A stretch of 64,000 nt of DNA, from positions 62,001 to 126,000 of the forward strand of contig NZ_RQVD01000004.1 of NCBI RefSeq assembly GCF_003992055.1, written 5' to 3'. The notes under the pieces were generated by a model that saw only the letters and a program-made list of their open reading frames with translations, searched no databases and was not told where the DNA came from. This document shows positions 1 through 7,162 of the stretch, one piece after another. The position numbers and the translations under genes are program-made. The DNA comes from Veillonella sp. CHU740. GTDB lineage: Bacteria > Bacillota > Negativicutes > Veillonellales > Veillonellaceae. Position 1 is the stretch's first letter; every line of letters starts with the position of its first letter.

Positions 1-675
1 ATGCCATACGGTGTCGTTGCCTTATTAGCGACTACATTAGCACAAAAAGGATTTGGTGCGATTGCAGATATGGGATTATTCATCGTCCTAATTTATGTGG
101 GTGTGGCCATTATGTTAGTGGTACAATCTATCTTGCTCATTCTATTTGGTGTCAGCCCATTGATGTATTTCCGTAAAGCGAAAGAGGCATTAATTTTAGC
201 TTTCACATCTCGTTCCAGTATGGGTGTCTTACCATTAACAGTGGAAACGTTAACGAAAAAATTGGGCGTTAACCCAGCGACAGCTAATACGGTAGCGAGC
301 TTTGGTACGACAGCAGGTATGCAAGGTTGTGCAGGTATCTTCCCGGCCTTATGTATTGTCTATATTGCTCGTGTATCTGGTGTACCACTAGACTTTACGA
401 TGTATGTTATGAGTGTTATCGTCATTGCTATTGGTTCCTTAGGTATTGCAGGCGTTCCTGGCACAGCTACGATGGCTGCTTCTGTATCCTTATCTGGTAC
501 AGGTATGGGTGGATTCTTTGGGTCCATTTCTCCAATCTTGGCGGTAGATCCGATTTTAGATATGGGGCGGACTATGCTCAATGTAAGTGGTTCCATGACG
601 AATGCTATCGTAGTAGATCGATTACAAGGGACCTTCGACCAAGAAGCATTTAATGATACAAAAACCATTCGATAA
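1..675 (+). CDS. SDF (DAACS) family amino-acid/dicarboxylate:cation symporter, C-terminal part
   Basis: This is an integral membrane symporter that would take up an amino acid or dicarboxylate with Na+ or H+. The open frame begins at the window edge and codes for 224 residues, while the family usually has 400 or more, so the N-terminal half lies outside. The serine-rich re-entrant segment SRSSMGVLP (about residues 70-78) and the glycine-rich GCAGIFPALC segment (about 109-118) are the family's substrate-site hairpin regions. The SRSSMGVLP form resembles TcyP-type L-cystine carriers rather than glutamate carriers, but this is only a tentative specificity. A terminator follows at once. Confidence 0.8.
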   Translation: MPYGVVALLATTLAQKGFGAIADMGLFIVLIYVGVAIMLVVQSILLILFGVSPLMYFRKAKEALILAFTSRSSMGVLPLTVETLTKKLGVNPATANTVASFGTTAGMQGCAGIFPALCIVYIARVSGVPLDFTMYVMSVIVIAIGSLGIAGVPGTATMAASVSLSGTGMGGFFGSISPILAVDPILDMGRTMLNVSGSMTNAIVVDRLQGTFDQEAFNDTKTIR

Positions 676-728
676 AATACGACACACTATATAGTACGCA
701 TATATAGTGAAAGTAATACGAAGTATAT

Positions 729-773
729 AAAAGACTGTGACTATCTGCTGTATAGATAGTTACAGTCTTTTTG
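729..773 (+). terminator. Rho-independent terminator after the symporter gene
   Basis: An 18-bp stem (AAAAGACTGTGACTATCT pairing with its near-complement, one G-T pair) with a short loop ends in a T run, 54 bases after the stop codon. Confidence 0.85.
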
Positions 774-832
774 TATGAGTATGTTTCTTGTAGGGTACAA
801 GTTAGACAATTATCTATTAGTATATATAAAAT

Positions 833-862
833 AAAAGCCTCTATCGATGGATAGAGGCTTTT
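833..862. terminator. Bidirectional terminator
   Basis: A perfect 13-bp stem, AAAAGCCTCTATC and its complement, encloses a GATG loop. A and T runs flank it on both sides, so it can stop the plus-strand symporter transcript and the minus-strand transcript from the secreted-protein gene at 932-1423. Confidence 0.8.
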
Positions 863-931
863 ATGATAGTAGGGAGCATATCAGTAAGGGGAGAGTGCGT
901 ATGCACGCTTAAAGGGGCGTATAGAGGGCAA

Positions 932-1423
932 TTACCAACGGTCAACACCTAAATGATGCTCCATGCGGCGCATCATACGAGCAAATGCATCATCTTCATC
1001 CTTTTTTTGATCTTTCTTTTCTTCTATCATAGGAAGGGTATTGCTTGTTGTGATGATAACAGTATCACCAAAGGTATGATAAGAATGACCGCCCACTCGT
1101 TTTGTTTGTGAATAGCTTTCATCGTAGGAATATGGATCGATGCGATCTTTGTGAAAGAAATCATCCTTGTTATATTCACGAACACCTGCATTGTAGGCAT
1201 CAATAGCTGCCCTTTTTTTAGTAATTAAAGATTGGATAATAGCATCTGTATCTGCCAAATAGTTTTCTAGATCTTTTTGGTACGCTTTCATATCTTCAGA
1301 GGACGCCATTTTAAAAGACATTGGCTTGTGGTCGCTTTGGAAATTTGGATAATTCATAGAGGAAGCAAATGCGGAAGAACCAATCGTCATAGCTAGTGTT
1401 GTTAATAGTAGTGCACGTTTCAT
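932..1423 (-). CDS. Secreted protein of unknown function
   Basis: I do not recognise this 163-residue protein. It starts with a clear Sec signal peptide (MKRALLLTTLAMTIGSSAFA, cleavage after AFA near residue 20). The mature part is highly charged. A helical stretch at about 45-85 looks coiled-coil-like, and the tail is rich in K, D and E (about 135-150) with several Met/Arg/His residues. A GAAGGAGAC ribosome site lies just before the ATG. It is monocistronic, between the bidirectional terminator and a long noncoding stretch. Export to the periplasm or surface is inferred. Confidence 0.75.
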   Translation of the reverse strand: MKRALLLTTLAMTIGSSAFASSMNYPNFQSDHKPMSFKMASSEDMKAYQKDLENYLADTDAIIQSLITKKRAAIDAYNAGVREYNKDDFFHKDRIDPYSYDESYSQTKRVGGHSYHTFGDTVIITTSNTLPMIEEKKDQKKDEDDAFARMMRRMEHHLGVDRW

Positions 1424-1673
1424 AAGTGTCTCCTTCTCATCAGTTAGTGTTTAACATATAGTTAGGTGTATCGTAGTGTTTACCATCACTTGGGGATACG
1501 TTGGGAATAACTACGAATAGGTTTTTATATACATGTATATGTAGTATATATTTAGGGGGGTAGACCCTGCACCTAAAGTATAGACCAAGAAGATGAAGAT
1601 AAGATGATGAATAGTGAAAGATAATTATATCTTCTACTGGGAAGTCAGGGAGGGATATATACTTTGGCATGCA

Positions 1674-1703
1674 AAAAAGCGACTGTTTTCACAGTCGCTT
1701 TAG
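1674..1703 (-). terminator. rbr: Terminator at the end of the rubrerythrin transcript
   Basis: An 11-bp perfect stem (AAAGCGACTGT and complement) is followed on the minus strand by a T-rich run. The loop reads GAAA on the minus strand, a stable GNRA tetraloop. It lies about 195 bases downstream of the rbr stop codon, after the array of small hairpins. Confidence 0.85.
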
Positions 1704-1891
1704 TATACCTATACTAGATCTAACCCACTTGGGAAATGATGATGTAACTTGACCCACTTGGGTAAACCTTATTACTACTTAGTATATTGCATATGTAAGA
1801 TACTTATCTTTAGAACTACTTAGTTCCTATCGTTATTGCTGTGTATCACTTGATACAAATCTATAGAGCTTATCTAAGAAACCACTTGGTT
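1701..1891 (-). repeat. Array of eight mini-palindromes with a common four-base loop, in the rbr 3' region
   Basis: Eight short perfect inverted repeats lie at 1701-1716, 1724-1733, 1752-1763, 1773-1784, 1797-1810, 1813-1826, 1842-1857 and 1880-1891. The arms are 3-6 bp and all different (TAGTAT, CCC, ACCC, TACT, AAGAT, GAACT, TGTATC, AACC). The loop is ACTT in seven and ACCT in one, which reads AAGU (or AGGU) in an rbr transcript. The copy nearest rbr is nested in a 9-bp stem (1869-1877 with 1897-1905) whose inner arm holds the rbr stop codon. The array ends at the terminator. Paired arms that vary around a constant loop suggest selection on RNA structure. Confidence 0.7.
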
Positions 1892-1896
1892 ATAGA

Positions 1897-2445
1897 TTAG
1901 ATAAGAGTTTCTCCGTGTTGGGAGAAGAATGCTTGTGGATGAGCACATACTGGGCAAAGTTTTGGAGCTTCTTCGCCGATGTGGATGTAACCACAGTTAG
2001 CACAGATCCAAGCAACTGGTTGTTCACGTTTGAACACTGTACCACCTTCAACAGATGTTACAAGGTCAAGGTAACGTTCTTCATGACGAGCTTCGATTAC
2101 GCCAACTTGTTCGAATAAGTAAGCGATTTTAGCGAAACCTTCTTCTTTCGCAACTTTAGCGAATTCTGGGTACATTACAGTGTGTTCGTAGTGTTCACCA
2201 GCAGCAGCATCTTTTAAGTTGATAGCTACGTCAGAGTTTACATCGCCACCATGTAACAATTTGAACCATACTTTAGCATGAGCGGATTCGTTGATTGCTG
2301 TTTCTTCGAAGTAATCAGCGATTTTGTTCATACCTGCTTTACGAGCTGCACTTGCGTAGTATGTATATTTACGATTAGCTTGAGATTCACCAGCGAACGC
2401 TGCTTGAAGATTTTTTTCTGTTTGTGTACCTTTTAATTCTGGCAT
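1897..2445 (-). CDS. rbr: Rubrerythrin
   Basis: A cytosolic non-haem di-iron peroxidase that reduces H2O2 to water in anaerobes, using electrons from rubredoxin or NADH-linked reductases. The 182 residues show the usual two parts. A ferritin-like four-helix domain (about 1-140) carries ligand candidates E20, E53 and H56 (ESAH) and E118/H121/E122 (EARHEE). A C-terminal rubredoxin-type Fe(Cys)4 domain has CANC at 148-151 and CPVC at 164-167. GGAGGAAAG precedes the ATG. The promoter is close to consensus and has a palindrome just downstream of the -10, so peroxide- or metal-responsive control is likely. The 3' region is unusual (see the hairpin array). Confidence 0.96.
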   Translation of the reverse strand: MPELKGTQTEKNLQAAFAGESQANRKYTYYASAARKAGMNKIADYFEETAINESAHAKVWFKLLHGGDVNSDVAINLKDAAAGEHYEHTVMYPEFAKVAKEEGFAKIAYLFEQVGVIEARHEERYLDLVTSVEGGTVFKREQPVAWICANCGYIHIGEEAPKLCPVCAHPQAFFSQHGETLI

Positions 2446-2549
2446 TTTCTTTCCTCCATGTACTTTACATAGCTTTTAAAATAAATACTTATTTGTTTAA
2501 CGGGAACAATCACTTGACTGATTCCCTATTGATTTCGTTACTTAACGAA

Positions 2550-2595
2550 TAATCATTGTTGATTACATTATAGACTATGAAAATGAGAAATGCAA
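2550..2595 (-). promoter_or_regulatory. rbr: rbr promoter with overlapping operator-like palindrome
   Basis: On the minus strand TTGCAT (2590-2595) and TATAAT (2567-2572) are 17 bp apart. Immediately downstream, at the expected transcription start, lies the perfect inverted repeat TAATCATTGTTGATTA (2550-2565). Its place fits a repressor such as PerR or another Fur-family protein, but it does not match the PerR consensus closely. Confidence 0.75.
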
Positions 2596-2900
2596 GTCTT
2601 TTTTTAGAAAAATTTAAAAATTTTTTGTAAATGATAAAGTCTCTCAATCGGCTTAAATAAAGGGCTTGCCGGTTATTAAATCCCTAAAAAATAAAGGGGA
2701 TTATACAAAATAGAAATTGAGAATCGAACTCATAAACGGAAAAGGAAATGATAATACATAGAAAAGGCTCTATATAAAGGGTTTCTATATAGCAAAATGT
2801 AGTGTAACGATATGGTTTTGTGATGAGAGACAAAATATGATAGGAATATTTGTCAATGTCTTGAGAGCTGTAGGGTAACTGTAGAGAAATCTATTGCTAG
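2596..2900. other. Intergenic stretch between divergent rbr and the selenium operon
   Basis: I see no gene here. The sequence is AT-rich. It holds a weak GAG...CTC arm around 2711-2724 and a short GGC/GCC pairing around 2650-2672. Neither is convincing as an RNA gene. Confidence 0.4.
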
Positions 2901-2901
2901 A

Positions 2902-2910
2902 TGGTATACT
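2902..2910 (+). promoter_or_regulatory. Extended -10 promoter of the DUF951-selD operon
   Basis: TGGTATACT is an extended -10 element 34 bases before the DUF951 start codon. The -35 region is weak. Confidence 0.5.
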
Positions 2911-2943
2911 ATATTCATACTACACAGAATAAAGGAGGATCCT

Positions 2944-3153
2944 ATGGGATTTGTAAAATATCAGGTAGGTGATGTGGTGCAAATGAAGAAGTCTCATCCT
3001 TGTGGTAGTACGAATTGGGAAATCAAACGAACTGGTGTTGATTTCGTGATTGTCTGCCAAGGATGTGGACATCAGGTGATGATACCTCGTCCAAAATTTG
3101 AAAAAAGTGTTAAAAAGATACTATCGAAAGTTGCATCCAGTGATATCGAGTGA
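2944..3153 (+). CDS. DUF951 family protein
   Basis: This 69-residue cytosolic protein has the whole DUF951 signature: VGDVVQMKKSHPCGS near the start, then WEIKRTG, then CQGCGHQVMIPR, with three Cys (20, 39 and 42) that could hold a metal. The family is widespread in Firmicutes and its function is not known. AAAGGAGGATCCT precedes the ATG. It leads the selD operon, only 70 bases ahead of selD, but family members usually occur away from selenium genes, so the link may be positional only. Confidence 0.85.
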   Translation: MGFVKYQVGDVVQMKKSHPCGSTNWEIKRTGVDFVIVCQGCGHQVMIPRPKFEKSVKKILSKVASSDIE

Positions 3154-3223
3154 GATCGCGGATACTCATTCATAAGGGCTGCGATGTATTGTGATAGATA
3201 TTGTGTGTTTGGGAGGTGTGCGC

Positions 3224-4255
3224 ATGGTAGATATGAGGACGTATGCAACTAAGGGTGGATGTGCTTGTAAAATTGGTCCCCACATATTGGCTGATGTATT
3301 ACAACATATTCAGATGCCTAGCCATCCTGCAGTATTAACCAATGCTAGTGGGATGGAAGATGCAGGTGTATATCGTATTAGTGATACGCAGGCACTTGTG
3401 CAAACAGTAGATTTCTTTACACCTCCCGTAGGTGATCCGAGGGTGTATGGTCGTGTGGCTGCTTGCAATGCACTTAGCGATGTATACGCCATGGGCGGAA
3501 CACCGATTTCCGCGTTAAATATGGTGGCGTTCCCTGTGGCCCTTGTGAAAGAAGGGATACTTTCAACGGTGTTAGAAGGTGCCAATGAGGTGCTAGAGGA
3601 GGCTGGAGTAGCTCTATTAGGTGGCCATAGTGTAGAAAATGAAGTGCCCCTCTTTGGGATGGCTGTGACAGGGCTTATGAATCCTCAGTCGATTTGGACG
3701 AATGCGGGGGCCCAAGTAGGTGATGTATTGATGATTACAAAGCCTATTGGAACAGGAATTATGAATACGGCAGATAAGGGTAATTTATTTCCTCAAGGTG
3801 CACAAGAGGCTATAGATAGCATGTGCACCTTAAATCGAGGAGCTCGGGATGTGGCTGCAAGGTTTACGATTCATAGCTGTACGGATATCACGGGCTTTAG
3901 TTTGTTAGGCCATATATCTGAAATGGCGCGAGCCAGTGAAGTATCTGTGGATCTGTATGTAGAGGCATTACCTCTGTTCACAGATGTACAAGAGGCAGCT
4001 CGTATGGGGTTAGTCCCTGCGGCAACGTATGGAAACCGTAAAGCCTTATCTAGTACGGTAGAGTTTGCTAGTGAGTTAGATACGGTGTGGAGTGATATTT
4101 GCTTTGACCCTCAAACATCGGGAGGATTATTGTTTGCTTGTAGTGAGGATGAAGGAGAAAGGTTGCTTTCAGAATTACAGGTAGCAGGAATCAGGCACGC
4201 CGCCATCATAGGTCGTGTGAAACAGAAGGAAAGGGAGTATATATATGTCAAATAA
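3224..4255 (+). CDS. selD: Selenide, water dikinase (selenophosphate synthetase)
   Basis: SelD makes monoselenophosphate from selenide and ATP, the selenium donor for selenocysteine and selenouridine. The catalytic motif GGCACKIGP gives Cys13 and Lys16, matching Cys17/Lys20 of E. coli; it is a Cys form, not a Sec form. The glycine-rich ATP-binding part includes DVYAMGGTP and GGHSVEN, and TDITGFSLLGH lies in the C-terminal domain. I chose the ATG at 3224, which sits 8 bases after GGGAGG; an upstream in-frame GTG at 3191 has no ribosome site. It overlaps yedF by 11 bases, so the two are co-translated. Confidence 0.96.
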   Translation: MVDMRTYATKGGCACKIGPHILADVLQHIQMPSHPAVLTNASGMEDAGVYRISDTQALVQTVDFFTPPVGDPRVYGRVAACNALSDVYAMGGTPISALNMVAFPVALVKEGILSTVLEGANEVLEEAGVALLGGHSVENEVPLFGMAVTGLMNPQSIWTNAGAQVGDVLMITKPIGTGIMNTADKGNLFPQGAQEAIDSMCTLNRGARDVAARFTIHSCTDITGFSLLGHISEMARASEVSVDLYVEALPLFTDVQEAARMGLVPAATYGNRKALSSTVEFASELDTVWSDICFDPQTSGGLLFACSEDEGERLLSELQVAGIRHAAIIGRVKQKEREYIYVK

Positions 4256-5114
4256 AGAAGTTATGTTAGATATGCGTGGAAAGGCGTGCCCAGAGCCAGT
4301 GATAGAAGCAAAAAAAGCGATGGATGCGGATGGCACTACCTATGTGAAAGTCTTAGTGGATAATGATGTGAGCCGCGATAATGTGGTGAAATTAGGGGAA
4401 TATAGAGGATACGAGAATCATGTGCTCGAGCAAGAAGGTAATTATATCGTTGTCTTAATTCCCCCAACGGTTGTTACAGAGGAGTTGGCCACTGCTAGTG
4501 CTTTGGATATCCAAACGTCTAATGATCTGGATGATTTAGATTTGGAAGATATTTTCGAAAATGAATTTGCTGCGCCTTTGGGTAAGGTGATCACAAATAC
4601 GACGATAGCAGGAGGAGATGCTCCTTTTTACATGACCAATGGAACAGGCAGTTTAGAGCGAAGCATTGCAGCCTATGAAAAAATGAAAGCAGAAAAAGCG
4701 GCTATGGGAGCTCCTATCACACAAGAGATGGAGTCTCCTGAGATGAAGATGCCAACGCCAGTCATGCCGGCTCAAGGGGTAGGAGATAAAGTGTTACTCC
4801 TAACGAAAGATTACTTAGGAGAAGGTAGTGAAGAATTAGGCCGCAACTTGATGAAATCTTTCCTCTATGTATTGACGGAAGCAGATGTAAAGCCGAAAGC
4901 GATCTATTGCATTAATAGTGCCGTAAATATGCTCGTAGAAGGATCGGAACACATTGAAAACTTCAAAGCGTTAGAATCAGCAGGGGTGACAATTGGTGGT
5001 TGTGGTATATGCTTAGACTTTTATGAGGTAAAAGACAAAGTGCAAGTGGGCACTGTTACAAATCTGTATGCTATCACAGAAAGCATGATGCAAGAGCCAT
5101 TTGTTACATTGTAA
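4245..5114 (+). CDS. yedF: Selenium metabolism protein YedF (TusA-like N-domain, DsrE-like C-domain)
   Basis: This 289-residue protein has a TusA/SirA-type sulfur-carrier fold (about 1-72) with the CPEP motif at Cys15, the persulfide/perselenide-carrying residue of the family. A variable acidic linker rich in D and E follows (about 85-180). The C-terminal DsrE-like domain (about 180-289) has GGCGICLDFY. In bacteria with this architecture the gene almost always travels with selD, as here, and is thought to deliver reduced selenium. The molecular reaction is not proven. It overlaps the end of selD. Confidence 0.9.
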   Translation: MSNKEVMLDMRGKACPEPVIEAKKAMDADGTTYVKVLVDNDVSRDNVVKLGEYRGYENHVLEQEGNYIVVLIPPTVVTEELATASALDIQTSNDLDDLDLEDIFENEFAAPLGKVITNTTIAGGDAPFYMTNGTGSLERSIAAYEKMKAEKAAMGAPITQEMESPEMKMPTPVMPAQGVGDKVLLLTKDYLGEGSEELGRNLMKSFLYVLTEADVKPKAIYCINSAVNMLVEGSEHIENFKALESAGVTIGGCGICLDFYEVKDKVQVGTVTNLYAITESMMQEPFVTL

Positions 5115-5172
5115 ATAGATGCGGGATGACATTGGCAGATAGAATTGGAAAGATTGAATGAGGTAGACGCAC

Positions 5173-5493
5173 ATGAACGTTTTTACGGTAGATAGTAAGA
5201 AGTCTAATACAGCTACAGATAAGGTATCACAAAAAGTACTCGTTCTATTTAGCTCTTACTACTTTGCAGATAAAGCCGATAAGGCTCTCGCTATTCATGG
5301 TGTCATTCATCAATTAATGCCTGTGCCACCAGAGCTATCTAGTGCCTGTGGACTTGCCATAGGCGTAGCAGAGTCGTATATGGAAGATGTGCTTAAAATA
5401 TTCGAGGAACATAAAATAACCCCTTCTCATATGTATTATTATGAAAAGGGGAAAGAAATACTTCCATATGCACATGGATCATGTTCTATCTAG
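5173..5493 (+). CDS. DUF3343 (putative Se/S carrier-like) protein
   Basis: A 106-residue cytosolic protein with the DUF3343 pattern VLFSSYYFADKADKAL (about 27-42), a central MPVPPELSSACGLAIGV with the conserved Cys, and a short C-terminal tail. Members are linked to selD and yedF in many anaerobes and are thought to carry selenium or sulfur on the cysteine; that role is an inference from linkage. It is the last gene of the operon, 58 bases after yedF and ahead of a shared terminator. Confidence 0.85.
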   Translation: MNVFTVDSKKSNTATDKVSQKVLVLFSSYYFADKADKALAIHGVIHQLMPVPPELSSACGLAIGVAESYMEDVLKIFEEHKITPSHMYYYEKGKEILPYAHGSCSI

Positions 5494-5522
5494 GGGATGC
5501 TCTAGAATTTGATGACTATTAA

Positions 5523-5560
5523 AAAAGCTAGGAATACTCCGCAGAGCATTCCTAGCTTTT
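5523..5560. terminator. Bidirectional terminator between the selenium operon and ychF
   Basis: A perfect 13-bp stem (AAAAGCTAGGAAT and complement) has a 12-base loop that itself contains CTC/GAG. A and T runs flank both ends, serving the convergent genes. Confidence 0.9.
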
Positions 5561-5567
5561 ATCGTTG

Positions 5568-6674
5568 TTATACGTTGAAACGGAAATGAGTTACATCGCC
5601 GTCTTTCATTATATAGTCTTTACCTTCTAGGCGAACGAGACCTTTTTCTTTGGCTGCATTTTGGCTGCCGCAAGCTTCTAAATCGTCAAAAGATACAATC
5701 TCTGCACGGATGAAGCCTTTTTCGATGTCAGAGTGGATTTTGCCAGCTGCTTGAGGTGCTTTAGTGCCTTCTACAATAGTCCATGCACGAGCTTCCATTT
5801 CGCCAGCTGTGAAGTAGTTGATTAAGCCCAACAAGGAATAACTAGCTTTGATTAATTTTGTTAAGCCGCTTTCTTCTAGGCCAAGGTCAGCTAAGAAAGC
5901 TGTGGCTTCTTCGTCGGATAATTCTGCGATTTCAGATTCAATACGAGCAGATACAACCACAACACCAGAGCCTTCTTTTGCTGCGTATTCTTCTACTTGT
6001 TTTACAAATTCGTTGCCAGAGTAGTCGGATACTTCATCTTCGCCTACGTTGGCTACATATAAAGATTTTTTTGCTGTTAATAAGGTTAAGTCTTTTAAGA
6101 TGTCTAGTTCATCTTCTGTTAAGCCTTGGGCACGAACAGGAATAGCATCTCCTAATGCAGCAGATACTTTTTCTAAAATAGGTGCTTCAATACGAGCATC
6201 TTTGTCGCCGGATTTTGCTAACTTAGCAATACGTTGTAAGCGTTTATCTACGCTTTCAAGGTCAGCTAAACATAATTCTGTATTGATGATTTCAATATCA
6301 CGAACAGGATCTACGGAACCCGCCACATGTGTGATATTAGGGTCATCAAAACAACGAATTACTTGTGCGATAGCATCGACTTGGCGGATGTGGCTTAAGA
6401 ATTTATTACCTAAGCCTTCCCCTTTGGAAGCGCCAGCCACAAGGCCAGCGATATCTACGAAACGCATAGCAGCAGGCAAGATGCGTTTGGAACCGAACAT
6501 CTCAGCCAACACAGCTAAACGAGCATCTGGTACGTCTACAACGCCTACATTTGGTTCGATGGTACAGAATGGATAGTTCGCCGCTTCTGCGCCGGCTTTT
6601 GTAATAGCGTTAAATAATGTACTTTTTCCTACGTTTGGAAGGCCAACAATGCCTACTTCTAAATTTGTGCTCAT
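5568..6674 (-). CDS. ychF: Redox-regulated ATPase YchF (OLA1 family)
   Basis: YchF is an Obg-related P-loop NTPase that prefers ATP and binds ribosomes and the proteasome/stress machinery. In the 368 residues I see G1 GLPNVGKS (11-18), the family stretch NYPFCTIEPN, the G3 region DIAGLVAGASKGEGLGNKF, a coiled-coil insert (about 130-200) and the C-terminal TGS domain beginning near INYFTAG. The start is the ATG at 6674 with AAAAGGAGATACC in front; the frame stays open upstream without a ribosome site. It is monocistronic and convergent with the selenium operon. Confidence 0.96.
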   Translation of the reverse strand: MSTNLEVGIVGLPNVGKSTLFNAITKAGAEAANYPFCTIEPNVGVVDVPDARLAVLAEMFGSKRILPAAMRFVDIAGLVAGASKGEGLGNKFLSHIRQVDAIAQVIRCFDDPNITHVAGSVDPVRDIEIINTELCLADLESVDKRLQRIAKLAKSGDKDARIEAPILEKVSAALGDAIPVRAQGLTEDELDILKDLTLLTAKKSLYVANVGEDEVSDYSGNEFVKQVEEYAAKEGSGVVVVSARIESEIAELSDEEATAFLADLGLEESGLTKLIKASYSLLGLINYFTAGEMEARAWTIVEGTKAPQAAGKIHSDIEKGFIRAEIVSFDDLEACGSQNAAKEKGLVRLEGKDYIMKDGDVTHFRFNV

Positions 6675-6832
6675 GGTATCTCCTTTTATATCTTGTATAG
6701 CCCTAAGGCGATAGTATAGTGTGTTATACACTTAATATGTCATGTAAAAGTTCATATGGGGCTGAGTCAGCAAGTGCTAGTTGTGTATACTTGCCTAGAC
6801 AGGTAGCCTTCATTTATGGATAAACGGTATAA

Positions 6833-6857
6833 AACGCACCTATGAGATAGGTGCGTT
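6833..6857 (-). terminator. Hairpin upstream of ychF, terminator-like on the minus strand
   Basis: An 11-bp perfect stem (AACGCACCTAT and complement) with a 3-base loop is followed on the minus strand by TTATACC. It would stop transcripts arriving from the ddh side before ychF. The T run is short, so an attenuator or plain structure is also possible. Confidence 0.5.
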
Positions 6858-6871
6858 ACGCTTGTCTATGC

Positions 6872-6891
6872 CAATATTATAACTAATATTG
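6872..6891. repeat. Inverted repeat CAATATTA-TAAC-TAATATTG
   Basis: A perfect 8-bp AT-rich inverted repeat sits in the ychF-ddh gap, between a terminator-like hairpin and the long hairpin repeat. It could be an operator or an RNA hairpin; I cannot tell which. Confidence 0.4.
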
Positions 6892-6961
6892 TAAAAGTTG
6901 GCAAATATCACTTGTGGCACAATGAAAATTTTGTGGCGTTCTATGCGCTAGTTAGCAAAGG

Positions 6962-7091
6962 AGAGTCCACGGCATATTCCTTCACAAACGGTATTGCATA
7001 ATGTTTGTTCAGGAACATACCGTGGACTCTAAGCGTTTGTTAATTTTGGAAAAAAGAACGCCAATAGATGTATATTGTACCACTGCGTTCT
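6962..7091. repeat. Composite hairpin repeat, copy 1
   Basis: A long hairpin (6962-7030) has an 11-bp outer stem AGAGTCCACGG, then CATATTCCT opposite AGGAACATA, then ACAAAC/GTTTGT around a loop. It is followed by GCGTTTGTTAATTTTGG and a second stem-loop (AGAACGC at 7055-7061 with GCGTTCT at 7085-7091). Copies at 61840, 62028 and 63530 share the inner CATATTCC and CAAAC/GTTTG parts. The two at 61840 and 62028 also share the linker and a second stem, while the stem sequences differ and stay paired. The two mismatches in the first stem become G-U pairs if the minus strand is transcribed. Confidence 0.65.
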
Positions 7092-7115
7092 AGGGAAATG
7101 GGGCTGTGGGTAGCT

Positions 7116-7146
7116 AAAAAGCACAGATTTGTGGTCTGTGCTTTTT
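7116..7146 (-). terminator. ddh: Terminator of the ddh transcript
   Basis: A 12-bp perfect stem, AAAAAGCACAGA and complement, with a 7-base loop ends in a T run on either strand, 17 bases after the ddh stop codon. Confidence 0.85.
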
Positions 7147-7162
7147 GTATGTGTTATATATA

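Noticed and set aside
1554-1560. Another phase-variable G tract
   Set aside because: It is only six G, is not placed between promoter boxes and has no gene just downstream on either strand.
1440-1670. 76-codon open frame on the minus strand
   Set aside because: No ribosome site, no recognisable protein composition, and it lies in the gap between convergent features.
2700-2740. tRNA T-arm-like GAGTTCGATTCTC on the minus strand, near the selenium genes (tRNA-Sec idea)
   Set aside because: No acceptor stem, anticodon arm or CCA-side pairing can be built around it; the surrounding sequence is AT-rich and unstructured.
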